Shown piece after piece: positions 25,538 through 34,140 of a DNA stretch of 64,000 bases (position 1 is the first letter of the stretch; each line of letters opens with the position of its first letter). The notes below the pieces were generated by a model. It was not told where the DNA came from. It did no database searches and saw nothing but the letters and a program-made list of their open reading frames with translations. The translations under genes and the position numbers were made by a program. Source of the DNA: Pseudomonas sp. J452 (GTDB lineage Bacteria > Pseudomonadota > Gammaproteobacteria > Pseudomonadales > Pseudomonadaceae); contig NZ_CP088294.1 in the NCBI RefSeq assembly GCF_024666525.1, forward strand, positions 3,658,001 to 3,722,000, read 5' to 3'.

Positions 25538-26844
25538 GTGATGGTCAGCCGCAGATTGAGGAAGGTCGGCGGCGTGGTGGCGTGATCGACGATGGGGCTG
25601 TCGACCCCATCGATGCGCAGGCGCACCAGGTGCTCGCCGACTTCGGCTTGCTCGATCAGGAAATCCAGCGTGTCGGTCGGTGCGGCGAAGCTTTGTGGCG
25701 GTACCTCGCGCTGGCCGACCAAGAGAGTGGCACGCTGACCGGCGCGCAATTCGGGAGTGAACTCTATGCTTACCAGGGCATCGCCGTCGCCGTCACGCGC
25801 CACGTTCTGCGGCAGATTGGTGATGTCCGGAGCGAGGGTGAAAGCCAGGCGATTGCTCTCTCTGGCGAGCGTTTCCCCGGGACGGATCAGCCGCGCATTC
25901 GCCTCATAGACGCCCACCGGGAAGTCATCCGCGCGCGACACGGGGATCAGCAGTTCCATGCGCTCACCCAGGTTGGCACCGCTGGCGGCCAGGACTTCGC
26001 TCACTTCATAGCGGGGGTTGCCGATGCGCACTTCACGGTCGCTGCCGTTCAGGTGGTGGCCGCGCAGCACGATGCTCTGCCCGAGCCGGGCCACCGGCTG
26101 GGCTCCACTTGGCAGGATGGCTTCCAGGGTCGGCAGGGCCGGGATCAGACTGGGCGAAACCACCACGCCACGCTCGCGCCCCGAGAGCGGGTCGACCTCT
26201 CCGCGCGTCAGCACCGGCAAGGGGGCGAGGGCAGGGCGGGTGGCCTCGATCAGCACCACGGATACCTGGTAGGCAGCGGTGGGGCGTAGGCTGGACTGGG
26301 TAGCCGACCACAGCTTGGAGCTTTCCTCGGTGTTGAGCGTCTGCGGCGTGATACGTAGCAACTCGAACTGATCGGCCAGACCACACTCGGCCAGCGCCCG
26401 CAGGGCTGGCGGCAACACCACGCCGAGGTCGGGTGAGGGGGTGAGGGCGGTACGGATCATCTCGCGGGTGATGATCGGAAACTCATGCATCAGCTGCATG
26501 GCATAGCCGAGCAGGATTTCGGCGTGCAGATCGCCGCCGCTGTAGGCGGAAATCAGGTAGTACAGGTCCAGGGCCAGCGGCTGGTTGGTCAGGCGCTGGC
26601 GGCCAGCGGAGTCATGGGAGGGCAACGCCTGATTGCGCCAGCTGGCGTTGGGCATTGCCTGATAAAGGAACAGGTTGAGCTGGCTGGATTCGGTGCCATC
26701 GGCCGGCACCACGCGGTCGGGCGGCAGCACGCTGACGCTCACTGTGCTGCCAAGGATGCCGGCGACATTATGGTTGACCAGGCCATCGTTGAGCCGGTCG
26801 CGCAGCACGGCGGTGACGCCGGCCAGAGCCAAGGCGGTACTCAT
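25534..26844 (-). CDS. DUF4255 cap/terminator protein of the eCIS (Afp16-like)
   Basis: A 436-residue protein. The N-terminal 190 residues are the DUF4255 (Pvc16 N-terminal) domain: VTAVLRDRLNDGLVNHN, SSQLNLFLYQAMPNASWRN, LALDLYYLISAYSGGDLHAEILLGYAMQ. In Afp/PVC this domain caps the sheath-tube end and sets particle length with the tape-measure protein. The C-terminal part carries two or more beta-sandwich, IPT-like repeats (SIVLRGHHLNGSDREVRIGN and later strands). The ATG overlaps the stop of the preceding frameshifted gene (ATGA). Confidence 0.9.
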   Translation of the reverse strand: MSTALALAGVTAVLRDRLNDGLVNHNVAGILGSTVSVSVLPPDRVVPADGTESSQLNLFLYQAMPNASWRNQALPSHDSAGRQRLTNQPLALDLYYLISAYSGGDLHAEILLGYAMQLMHEFPIITREMIRTALTPSPDLGVVLPPALRALAECGLADQFELLRITPQTLNTEESSKLWSATQSSLRPTAAYQVSVVLIEATRPALAPLPVLTRGEVDPLSGRERGVVVSPSLIPALPTLEAILPSGAQPVARLGQSIVLRGHHLNGSDREVRIGNPRYEVSEVLAASGANLGERMELLIPVSRADDFPVGVYEANARLIRPGETLARESNRLAFTLAPDITNLPQNVARDGDGDALVSIEFTPELRAGQRATLLVGQREVPPQSFAAPTDTLDFLIEQAEVGEHLVRLRIDGVDSPIVDHATTPPTFLNLRLTIT

Positions 26845-27664
26845 CGACCGTCTCCCTTGCGCTTGGCCAGGTAGTCATCCAGCGACAACGGTGCCGCGCC
26901 TTTGCGTGACGTGCGCTTGCTCGGCGCACTTTCCTGGATGGCAGTGACTTCGATGCGGCCGATATGAATATGCACTTCGTCCGGCTGCGGACTGGGTGCG
27001 GTGGGGGGGGCGATGCGAGCGGGACGGCAGTAACCGCCTGCCTGGGCGCAACCGGGCGCGGCGAGAGCAGGGTGGCCGGCAAGGGCAGGGTGCCGCTGTC
27101 ATCCTCGAAGACAGGTTCTTCGGTCACGGCTGATTGATTGTGTGCCGAGCCAGCCAGCGGGCTCGGCGCATGCCCTGCGGCTGTTTGCCTCGGACCTTGT
27201 GGGGAAGCGGCATCCGCTTGCTGCGCAGAGTGGTTCGCCGTTGCCGTTCTTATCGGCTGCGTTATCAAACTAGGGGGCACAGCCAGCGAGGAGGGAGCAT
27301 GCGTATCCGTTTGCGCCCGGTTGGACAGGGGGGACGCCGTCGCTGGTTCGTCATGTGCCTGAAAAGCACGGGGGGCGACGGCGGGCGTCTGCTTATCCGG
27401 TACCTGCGAATTCATCGCCTCGCTGTCCGGCAACCTATGCGGTGGGCGGGCGGGCAGCCTCGCGGCGGTTTCGCTCCCCGGAGCAAAAACTGGCTGCTCC
27501 GTCGCAGTAGCTTGCACCATCGGCAAATCCGGCTGATCCGCACTGGACTCAAGCGGCTCCACTCGCTCCGGGGCGCTCTGATAGGGCAGTGCCGCAGGCG
27601 AACGCAGGGTAGCGCCGCGCTGACCGCTGGCCTGTGCGGCCAGACGCTGGAACAGGCCACTCAT
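26841..27664 (-). CDS. eCIS linker protein interrupted by a frameshift at a run of eight C
   Basis: ATG 27664 overlaps the preceding stop (ATGA). The first 219 codons encode MSGLFQRLAAQASGQ and then a long Pro/Ala/Gln-rich, disordered region. After eight consecutive C on the coding strand (plus-strand G at 27003-27010), the original frame runs through implausible sequence into the next gene. The -1 frame instead encodes a tail with DEVHIHIGRIEVTAIQ and LSLDDYLAKRKGDGR, whose TGA overlaps the DUF4255 ATG exactly. A IxIGRIEV tail is recurrent in eCIS and phage-like loci. One extra C, or -1 slippage, would restore a 274-residue product. Sequencing error, phase variation and programmed slippage are all possible. 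Confidence 0.8.
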
Positions 27665-28347
27665 GGCGCCACCCTGGTCAGATAGGCGCTGCGCCGCGTG
27701 GCGCTGAGTGCCAGGATCTGGGGCTCGCTCCAACCGTAGGCCTGGGCGAGCAGGTGAACCTCGTTCAGCAGCTGGCGGGCGCTGACATCGACTTCTTCCC
27801 ACAGATAGCCCGCCACATCGAAACAGGCCTCGCCACCCTGGCCACAGGTCGGGCACTGGAAGGCCAGCGACAGATCGGCCCAGGGGTCGGCATCCTCCAG
27901 TGCCGCCTCAACCAGCTCACGGCGGATGTCCGAAACGCATGCATCTTCGGCACAGCCCAGCAGCAGTTGTTGCGCGGCCGACTCCCGGTCGGTGAGGTTG
28001 GCAACAGCAGCCAGATCGCGACTGGTTGGGCAACGAAAACGCTGCCCGGCCACTTCAATGGAATCGGGAGGTGGCTGCATGGGCGGCAACTGCTCCGGCA
28101 GCAGCTCGAACTCCATACGCTCGCCACAGGCGGGACAATCCAGCCACAACGGCATGCGGCTGCCGAAGCTGCGCCAGCGCAGGCGCATCAGGGCCGCATG
28201 GCACTCGCCCAGCGGCCGGTCCGCCAGACTCTCTGCCGGCAACTGCGGAGCGGCCTGGGCGAAGAGCAGCAGCGCGCGGTCGAGCGGATGCCGGGCCGCG
28301 CCATGCTCCCAGAGCGCCAGCAGCTGTGCTGAAGTCAGCGGCAACAT
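27661..28347 (-). CDS. T4-type baseplate chaperone/zinc-site protein of the eCIS
   Basis: A 228-residue protein of the T4 baseplate hub-chaperone group seen after tube genes in contractile systems: LLALWEHGAARHPLDRALLLFAQA and DRPLGECHAALMRLRWRSFG. It has two CxxC pairs (CPACGE near residue 74 and CPTCGQ near 166), which probably bind zinc. A C-terminal segment VSARQLLNEVHLLAQAYGWSEPQILAL matches the motif shared with phage gp-type proteins that act on the tape measure or hub. It is separated from the tube gene by five bases. Confidence 0.8.
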   Translation of the reverse strand: MLPLTSAQLLALWEHGAARHPLDRALLLFAQAAPQLPAESLADRPLGECHAALMRLRWRSFGSRMPLWLDCPACGERMEFELLPEQLPPMQPPPDSIEVAGQRFRCPTSRDLAAVANLTDRESAAQQLLLGCAEDACVSDIRRELVEAALEDADPWADLSLAFQCPTCGQGGEACFDVAGYLWEEVDVSARQLLNEVHLLAQAYGWSEPQILALSATRRSAYLTRVAP

Positions 28348-28352
28348 GCTGT

Positions 28353-28877
28353 TCAGGCCGGCTCGGTGTAGCTGGGCTCGCTGGGTTCGCTCACGTCGTA
28401 GTCGCGCTCCCAGCCCTCGTTTTCCAGCTTGATGGTCTGGATGGCCACCGCATTGGCGTTAGCGTCCAGGTCTGGCATCGCCTGGAACTCCGACACCCAG
28501 CAACGGAATACCTTGTAGGCGAGGGCGAGCTGACCGGCCTCGTTGTAGACCTCGATGATCAGGTCCTTGCGGAAGTCCTTGAGCGATACCTCGGCACCCA
28601 GCCCGGCACCGAAATTCCACACCTTGTTGGCCCACTTTTCGAACTCGGTGTCATGGGTGACACCGCGCTCCAGGGTGATGGCCTCGAACTTGGTGCGCCC
28701 GGGCGATTTGCGCGAGGTGGATGGGTCGCCACCTTCGCGGTGCTCGACCAACTCGGTGCTGCGCTTGAGGGCGCCCACCTTGCTGATGCCGGCGACATAG
28801 CGGCCATCCCACTTCACCCGGAATTTGAAGTTCTTGTACGGATCGAAACGCTGTGCGTTGACGCTGAACTGAGCCAT
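28353..28877 (-). CDS. inner tube protein of the eCIS (gp19-like)
   Basis: A 174-residue tube protein: FDPYKNFKFRVKWDGRYVAGISKVGALKRSTEL, ITLERGVTHDTEFEKWANKVW, and FRCWVSEFQAMPDLDANANAVAIQTIKLENEGWERD near the C-terminus. These are the conserved segments of T4 gp19/Afp1/5-type tube subunits, which stack as hexameric rings. A GGAG site eight bases before the ATG is consistent with high expression. Only one tube gene is visible, while Afp/PVC loci usually carry two. Confidence 0.95.
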   Translation of the reverse strand: MAQFSVNAQRFDPYKNFKFRVKWDGRYVAGISKVGALKRSTELVEHREGGDPSTSRKSPGRTKFEAITLERGVTHDTEFEKWANKVWNFGAGLGAEVSLKDFRKDLIIEVYNEAGQLALAYKVFRCWVSEFQAMPDLDANANAVAIQTIKLENEGWERDYDVSEPSEPSYTEPA

Positions 28878-28889
28878 GGTCTGGTTCTC

Positions 28890-30470
28890 CTAGACGTCGA
28901 TCTGGCCGGCCATCTGCTGCAGCTTGATGACCACGAACTCGGCGGGTTTGAGCGGGGCGAAGCCAACGAGAATGTTCACCACACCTCGATTGATATCGCT
29001 CTGCGTGGTGGTTTCGCGGTCGCATTTGACGAAGTAGGCGTCGCGCGGACTGGAACCCTGGAATGCGCCCTGGCGGAACAGGTCCTGCATGAAGGCGCCG
29101 ATGTTCAGGCGAATCTGCGCCCACAGCGGCTCGTCATTGGGCTCGAACACCACCCACTGGGTACCGCGGAACAGACTTTCCTCGAGAAACAACGCCAGGC
29201 GGCGGATCGGCACGTACTTCCACTCGGAAGCCAACAGGTCCGCACCCGCCAACGTGCGCGCGCCCCAGACCAGATGACCGGCCACGGGGAAACTGCGCAG
29301 GCAGTTGAGGCCCACCGGGTTGAGCACACCGTTCTGCCGGTCGGTCATGGTGTAGCTGAAGCCCTGCACCCCGGAAAACGAGGCCGCCAGGCCGGCTGGG
29401 GCTTTCCATACGCCGCGCTGCACATCGGTACGCGCCATGATCCCGGCCACCGCACCGCAGGGAGCGAACTCGGCCAGGCGATTCTCGGACAGCGGATCGG
29501 CCATGCGCAGACGCGGGTAGTACACCGCCGCGTTGATCGCATCATCGTTGCCGATCGTGCCGCGCAGCGCGTTCACCCCGTCCTCGGCGTCGCTGATGGC
29601 CGTACTCGGGCTTGCGGTCCAGGCCGCAGGGGCGTCGATGATCAGTACCGCGCGGCGCGTTTGGCAGTAGCTCGCCGCCGCCGCCAAAGTGGCAGGATCG
29701 AGGTCGGCGTCACGGGTGAGGGGAGGAATGCACAACAGGTTGAACAGGTCGGCCGCATCCAGCGCGAAGATGCCAGTGCGCTGGTCTTCGTCGCCAGTGA
29801 TTTCGGCGTCTCCGATGGGGTCGCCATCCTCACCGAGGACGCCTGCCGCCGTGGCTGTGCCGTCGTCATTGGCTACGGTCAGCGTGCCGTCGGTGGGGCT
29901 TTCGTCAACCGGTGCCGAGGCCTGTACGTTGACCAGTGCGGACTGCTCGTTGAGCACCGTGTCGACAAAGCGCGGGCTGAGCGGATCGACCGAGAGGTTG
30001 CGAAACACCTCAGACGCAACAGTCACAGTGCCCCCGGGCCGGTCCAGCTCTTCGATCAGCAGATTGAACAGCAGCGGATCGGCAGGATCGCGCGTCAGGT
30101 GATCGACCGTGGCCTGCAGGCGGCTGCCCCAGACGCCGGGACTGGCGGCCTCGAGCAGCAGCGAACCGCCCGCAGTTGGTAGCTCAAGCGTCGCGCTAAC
30201 AGCCGCGTTGGCTACCCGAACGATCAAGGCGTCGCTGCCGCCATGCTGGAAGAACTGCAGCACCGCATAACTCAGGGTGCTTGGCTGCCAGAGACCGCCA
30301 AACAGCCTGGAATACTCGGCGAAACTCTGGACTCGCACAGGGTCATTGACCGGACCGCGTAGCGCGCGACCGATGAACGCCGTGATCGAGGTAGCGACGC
30401 CGGTAATACTGCGCACGCCGCTGGGCACTTCTTCGATATAGACGCCTGGATAACTCAGGTTGGAAGGCAT
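28890..30470 (-). CDS. contractile sheath protein of the eCIS
   Basis: A 526-residue sheath protein. The N-terminus (SYPGVYIEEVPSGVRSITGVATSITAFIGRALRGPVNDPV, then FAEYSRLFGG) and C-terminus (ARTLAGADLLASEWKYVPIRRLALFLEESL, NILVGFAPLKPAEFVVIKLQQM) are diagnostic of the phage tail sheath family. The variable middle domain (residues about 190-300) would face outward. It is the first gene of the operon, with a GAGGAG ribosome site nine bases before the ATG. One sheath gene is present, against up to three in Afp. Confidence 0.96.
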   Translation of the reverse strand: MPSNLSYPGVYIEEVPSGVRSITGVATSITAFIGRALRGPVNDPVRVQSFAEYSRLFGGLWQPSTLSYAVLQFFQHGGSDALIVRVANAAVSATLELPTAGGSLLLEAASPGVWGSRLQATVDHLTRDPADPLLFNLLIEELDRPGGTVTVASEVFRNLSVDPLSPRFVDTVLNEQSALVNVQASAPVDESPTDGTLTVANDDGTATAAGVLGEDGDPIGDAEITGDEDQRTGIFALDAADLFNLLCIPPLTRDADLDPATLAAAASYCQTRRAVLIIDAPAAWTASPSTAISDAEDGVNALRGTIGNDDAINAAVYYPRLRMADPLSENRLAEFAPCGAVAGIMARTDVQRGVWKAPAGLAASFSGVQGFSYTMTDRQNGVLNPVGLNCLRSFPVAGHLVWGARTLAGADLLASEWKYVPIRRLALFLEESLFRGTQWVVFEPNDEPLWAQIRLNIGAFMQDLFRQGAFQGSSPRDAYFVKCDRETTTQSDINRGVVNILVGFAPLKPAEFVVIKLQQMAGQIDV

Positions 30471-30793
30471 GAGCTGAACTCCTCAGAGGTAATCTGATGC
30501 CCGGCCTAATGCATAGATGGCGCGCAGACCGGGCATGGAACTACTCGGTGCACAAAATGGGATCGATGCGGACAATGCGATGCGCACAATCAGGAAAGAC
30601 GAGCGTCCAGGCCCAAATGCGGCGGAGAGGAAAGTTGCTTCCGTCCTTGAAAACTAGGCGTCAAACGCGGACTACAGGAGCCCGATTGGCCATACGGCCG
30701 ATAAATCTATTAACACCATAGGTCAGCGAAGCCGAGCCGCAATGCTGTCACTTTGCCAGGCTGACGAGAGGTAGCTGTACTGGTCTATATCAT
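30471..30793. other. upstream region of the eCIS operon
   Basis: These 323 bases between the sheath start and dif contain no convincing gene. The eCIS promoter must lie here or beyond dif; I could not identify an unambiguous -35/-10 pair. Composition shifts from GC-rich to AT-rich over this stretch. Confidence 0.5.
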
Positions 30794-30821
30794 GCTTCGC
30801 ATAATGTATATTATGTTAAAT
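30794..30821 (+). other. dif: dif chromosome-dimer resolution site
   Basis: An 11+6+11 XerC/XerD site: left arm GCTTCGCATAA (30794-30804), centre TGTATA (30805-30810), right arm TTATGTTAAAT (30811-30821). The centre and XerD arm are identical to E. coli dif, and the XerC arm matches 9 of 11, for 26 of 28 overall. XerCD resolve chromosome dimers here at septation, activated by FtsK. Octamers of the FtsK-orienting type change strand at this point, as expected for a working dif. Confidence 0.93.
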
Positions 30822-30922
30822 TACATATACGGCGCAGAGATTGTTTAAACCCATGTCCTTGTGATCGAGTGAATTTGAAACAAAAAGCACCTGAACACCT
30901 CTATCGTGAGCAGTTTGGAAGC

Positions 30923-30968
30923 CAAATTTGAAACTCCACCTTCTATGATTCGACAAATTTGAGACTCC
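30923..30968 (+). repeat. two 15-base direct repeats beside dif
   Basis: CAAATTTGAAACTCC (30923-30937) and CAAATTTGAGACTCC (30954-30968) match at 14 of 15 positions, offset by 31 bases. They lie between dif and the KfrA-like gene, about 100 bases from dif. Function unknown; they could be binding sites of a terminus-associated protein or remnants of a mobile element end. Confidence 0.55.
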
Positions 30969-31036
30969 AAGGAGACACCCTCACGGCATTATTGCACCTC
31001 GCAATCACTCTTCTGACCGAGTTGCAACAGCTACTT

Positions 31037-31900
31037 TTACTTCGCTTCTGTCGCTGCATTTTGCGCTGCCTCTCTCTCCAGGGCTTTAGAGAGCTCATCG
31101 CGCACAGATTTCAAATCCTCATTAAGGGTGATTAGTTGCAGGTCGCGGTCGGCGATCTGCACAGTAGTCGTCTGTGAGAGTAAGTAGCACTCAAGGCTCA
31201 GGGCTACTCGATCGATGTCCACTTTAGCTAGCTGCTTCTGTAGGGCTTTGAACTCAGCTTGAGCAGCAGCTAAGACGTTTTCGTGTGCCGCCTGCAGGCT
31301 TATCAGCTTGGTCGCAAATCCCGCTGAATCTTTTCGCTGGCGCTCCTCAGACTCCTGAACGTATTCCAGATGCTGCTGAAATCGCAATTCGAGCGTCTGC
31401 CTCGTGTCAGCGATTTCGCTATTCAAGAGCATCAGATCGCGTGTTTTCGCATCCAGTCTTACCTCAAGCTTGCGAACCATTTCGGTAGCTGCGGCATGCC
31501 TCTCCGACAGTTTGGTCAGGGCACTGACGGCATTCTCATTCTCCTTGAGCACGCGAGTGAGCTCATTCAGCAGTGTTTCACTAGATAACCTATATATATT
31601 CAGTTGGGCCTGTAACTCCTCGACTTTGCTCTGTGCCTCGGTTCGAGCAATGGCAACCTCTTCCTGGAACACGTCTAGGAGTTGGCGTTGAGCGTCCTGG
31701 AAAATTTTTTGGAGCAGCCCCTGCTCACCGAAAAACTCGCCTTTACTCATCGTGTCCAACTTGAGCAACTGCGTCTGTATGGCAGTATTTGAGCCCCCAG
31801 CCTTCGTCTGGATATTGCGGACGCATGGCTTCAAGCCCTGCCTGAGGAGTTCCTCTCGCGCTATTCGCACGTCCATTAGCGATATGCCGTCTTTTGCCAT
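31037..31900 (-). CDS. KfrA-like DNA-binding coiled-coil protein
   Basis: A 287-residue protein. The N-terminal 50 residues resemble the KfrA/plasmid-replication DNA-binding domain (SLMDVRIAREELLRQGLKPCVRNIQTKAGGSNTAIQTQLL). The remainder, about residue 65 to 280, is almost continuous alpha-helical coiled coil. KfrA is an autoregulated plasmid protein that forms filaments near partition sites; chromosomal relatives often accompany integrated elements. It lies 216 bases from dif and could be cargo of a former Xer-integrated element or a terminus organiser; the sequence does not decide. Codon use is less GC-rich than in the eCIS genes. Confidence 0.75.
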   Translation of the reverse strand: MAKDGISLMDVRIAREELLRQGLKPCVRNIQTKAGGSNTAIQTQLLKLDTMSKGEFFGEQGLLQKIFQDAQRQLLDVFQEEVAIARTEAQSKVEELQAQLNIYRLSSETLLNELTRVLKENENAVSALTKLSERHAAATEMVRKLEVRLDAKTRDLMLLNSEIADTRQTLELRFQQHLEYVQESEERQRKDSAGFATKLISLQAAHENVLAAAQAEFKALQKQLAKVDIDRVALSLECYLLSQTTTVQIADRDLQLITLNEDLKSVRDELSKALEREAAQNAATEAK

Positions 31901-32394
31901 TACTTTCGCCTTTTGCGAATGTTGGACTTAGCTCGCAGGTCTCATACATTGCATTCTAACGGCTCCTGGCGACTAGTCTCCAATTTACGATCTTTTGCAG
32001 GCCAGAGTTCTGGCCAGGCTTTCGTGTTAGGCAGGGTGGAACTTCACTTCTTGTTTGGGAGGAAACTTGGGGCGTGGCCCATGCGGCCAACTGATCGACT
32101 TTAGCCTTCACCGGGGCGTGAGCTGTCTCCGGTCAAAGGCTAGACTGCAGTCGCTCTAGAATGAGCTTTATAGCGGATTATAGAGCGATTATAGAATCCT
32201 CTTTGGCACGTAATTTTGTACGCTTGAAGCCGCTAGAAGTACCAATCTGTAAGAGCCCCACTTTTGCCTTGAACGCCTAATCAACACTATGTTCCTGACA
32301 CCACAGCGGATGAGTTCGGCCTCGTTATAGCTGAAAGCAGGCTGTTCCGGGACTGGAATTTGCCTTCCACGGATCAGGTTGCCGGGCTCTTGTG
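31901..32394. other. intergenic region with phased TTATAG repeats
   Basis: No supportable gene. TTATAG occurs at 32168, 32178 and 32189, a spacing of 10-11 bases that puts the copies on one face of the helix. They lie about 270 bases upstream of the KfrA-like start and could be binding sites for that protein or another regulator. Confidence 0.5.
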
Positions 32395-33291
32395 CTAGCT
32401 CGCCGAGTGGTTTTTGCGAATCCTACGAGCTTGAGAAATCCGCTTAAACGGAGCTACCAGTTGAGCCCGATACCCTGTCGGGTAGTCACGCTCTTGCAGT
32501 CCTACCTGTGCATCGCCGAGCTTGTCTGTCCCGCCATAGAATGTTCTGAACAGGTGATCCCACAGAAGCAGGAACTCGCCGAAGTTAACTTGAGCATCTT
32601 CGAACTCCCGCTTGTGGTGCCAGCGGTGTGTCTCAGCGACGCCAATCACATTGCGCATCCAGCCTAGCGAGTAGTCCAGGTTGGAGTGCTGAAATGCGAG
32701 ATGCACTGTCAGGATGCCAAACCAGGTTGCGACGAGTGCTGAAGGCGTTCCCATCGCGAAGAGCACCAAGAGCCCAGGGCCTGCCATAATTGCTGCGTGT
32801 AGTGGATGTCGACGCTCGCCATTCATCCAATAGAGACGTTCTGCACTGTGATGGGGCTCGTGTAAGCGCCATAGCCACGGTACCAAATGGCTGAATCGGT
32901 GCATGGCATAGAGACTGAGATCCAAAACCATGGCTACGATGAGTAGCTGGCACCACAGCGGCAGATCCGTTGGGAAGGTACGCGCAGCGTCAGGCACCCA
33001 ATCGCCCAGCCGAGCCAGAACCGCAGCGGTGAACTGGATGACAGATAGATTCACGATCAGGTGAAGCAGATCGGTCAGTGTATCGTGGTGGTCGGCAAGC
33101 CAGCTTTTCCGGAATGGCTGCAGACGCTCCAACATGACGACCGGAAGAATACCGACTACGGCTATCAGGGCTGTGCTGGGCCAATATGGCAAGCCCTCGT
33201 AAAGCTGCCAAATCATCCAGCCAGCCGTACCTCCAAAGATGACGGGATAGCTGAACCAGCGGATCATGAACCTGAAGTAATTGCTCATCAT
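32395..33291 (-). CDS. sterol desaturase/fatty acid hydroxylase family membrane protein
   Basis: A 298-residue protein with about four membrane segments and the eight-histidine di-iron pattern: HRFSH (about 137-141), HEPHH (about 150-154) and HRWHH (about 229-233). Members hydroxylate or desaturate fatty acids, sterols or carotenoids at the membrane. The substrate cannot be inferred. It sits 69 bases after an AraC regulator on the same strand and is probably controlled by it or cotranscribed with it. It is isolated from any lipid-biosynthesis genes. Confidence 0.87.
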   Translation of the reverse strand: MMSNYFRFMIRWFSYPVIFGGTAGWMIWQLYEGLPYWPSTALIAVVGILPVVMLERLQPFRKSWLADHHDTLTDLLHLIVNLSVIQFTAAVLARLGDWVPDAARTFPTDLPLWCQLLIVAMVLDLSLYAMHRFSHLVPWLWRLHEPHHSAERLYWMNGERRHPLHAAIMAGPGLLVLFAMGTPSALVATWFGILTVHLAFQHSNLDYSLGWMRNVIGVAETHRWHHKREFEDAQVNFGEFLLLWDHLFRTFYGGTDKLGDAQVGLQERDYPTGYRAQLVAPFKRISQARRIRKNHSAS

Positions 33292-33360
33292 GCAGCCCTC
33301 TTCTTGAAGACCGTACGTTAAGCGGCCCCCATAGTTCTGGCTTGAACAAAAAAGCTGATC

Positions 33361-34089
33361 TCAGCTGCTGAGACTGACCTGGCTCAGAGCTGAAGAAGGA
33401 TCGAGGCCAAATAGGCTCCGAAAGGTTCGGGAAAAGTGTGCGGAATCCGAAAATCCCGCTGCATGGGCGGCCCGAGTCAGACTTTGGCCAACCGTAATGA
33501 GTTGTAACGCTGCGACCAGGCGAAGCCATTTACGGTAGCTGCGCAATGGCAAGCCGGTCTGTTCAACAAACCAATGAGAAAAGCGAGTCGTTGACAGGTG
33601 CATCAGATCGGCCAGTTCTTGTCTGCCATTGGTGGGCTCGTTCAAGGCTTCAAGGACAAGCCGTAGCCGTTGATCGATGATCGGCAGATCGGTGAGATTA
33701 AGAAATTGGCGTACCGCTCCCCGCATTTGCTGTGCGGTGATATTGGGAGTTGCCAACAGTCTCTGCAGAGACAAAATTTTTTGCGCATCGATAGGCAAGA
33801 TGCTCGTAGAGGCATTGAATGCCCGTGCCTCCTCAGAAAGGGCATCAAGGTAAATCGAAATAACTTCAACTGCTTCGATTCGATGAGTTACGCCCGCTTG
33901 AATGCAAATAGCTCGGGCCGTGACGTGGCTATCAGGTGTAGTCACCGTCAAGTCGTGGTTAATGCCAATAGTGATCTGGTGAGCCATGTGGCGGTGCCAA
34001 TCATGATTGCCTGCCTGCCCTAAAAACACTCCAAAGCCTGGAGATATCCAGGCTTTGCCGTGCCAGCTGGCGCTCTGTGATGCAGTCAA
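33361..34089 (-). CDS. AraC family transcriptional regulator
   Basis: A 242-residue protein. The N-terminal half is a small cupin-like sensing domain (HDWHRHMAHQITIGIN, then ICIQAGVTHRIEA). The C-terminal 100 residues hold the double helix-turn-helix of AraC regulators, ending in RAAHAAGFSDSAHFSRTFRSLFGLDPSS. It is divergent from the copper genes and lies directly upstream of the hydroxylase gene. A perfect Anr/FNR-type box is centred about 58 bases upstream of its ATG, so oxygen limitation may affect its expression. The ligand is unknown. Confidence 0.88.
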   Translation of the reverse strand: MTASQSASWHGKAWISPGFGVFLGQAGNHDWHRHMAHQITIGINHDLTVTTPDSHVTARAICIQAGVTHRIEAVEVISIYLDALSEEARAFNASTSILPIDAQKILSLQRLLATPNITAQQMRGAVRQFLNLTDLPIIDQRLRLVLEALNEPTNGRQELADLMHLSTTRFSHWFVEQTGLPLRSYRKWLRLVAALQLITVGQSLTRAAHAAGFSDSAHFSRTFRSLFGLDPSSALSQVSLSS

Positions 34090-34140
34090 TTGATAGTCCC
34101 TCTGCTTTGCTTCCCGCCCCTACCCTGCATGACACTCTAT

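Noticed and set aside
26768..27002. Continuation of the C-run gene in its original frame to 26768
   Set aside because: After the C run it reads Ser/Arg-rich nonsense and enters the DUF4255 gene; the -1 frame has the conserved tail and a proper overlap.
30497..30721. Small plus-strand ORF between the sheath gene and dif
   Set aside because: No ribosome site, basic shadow-like composition, no recognisable motif.
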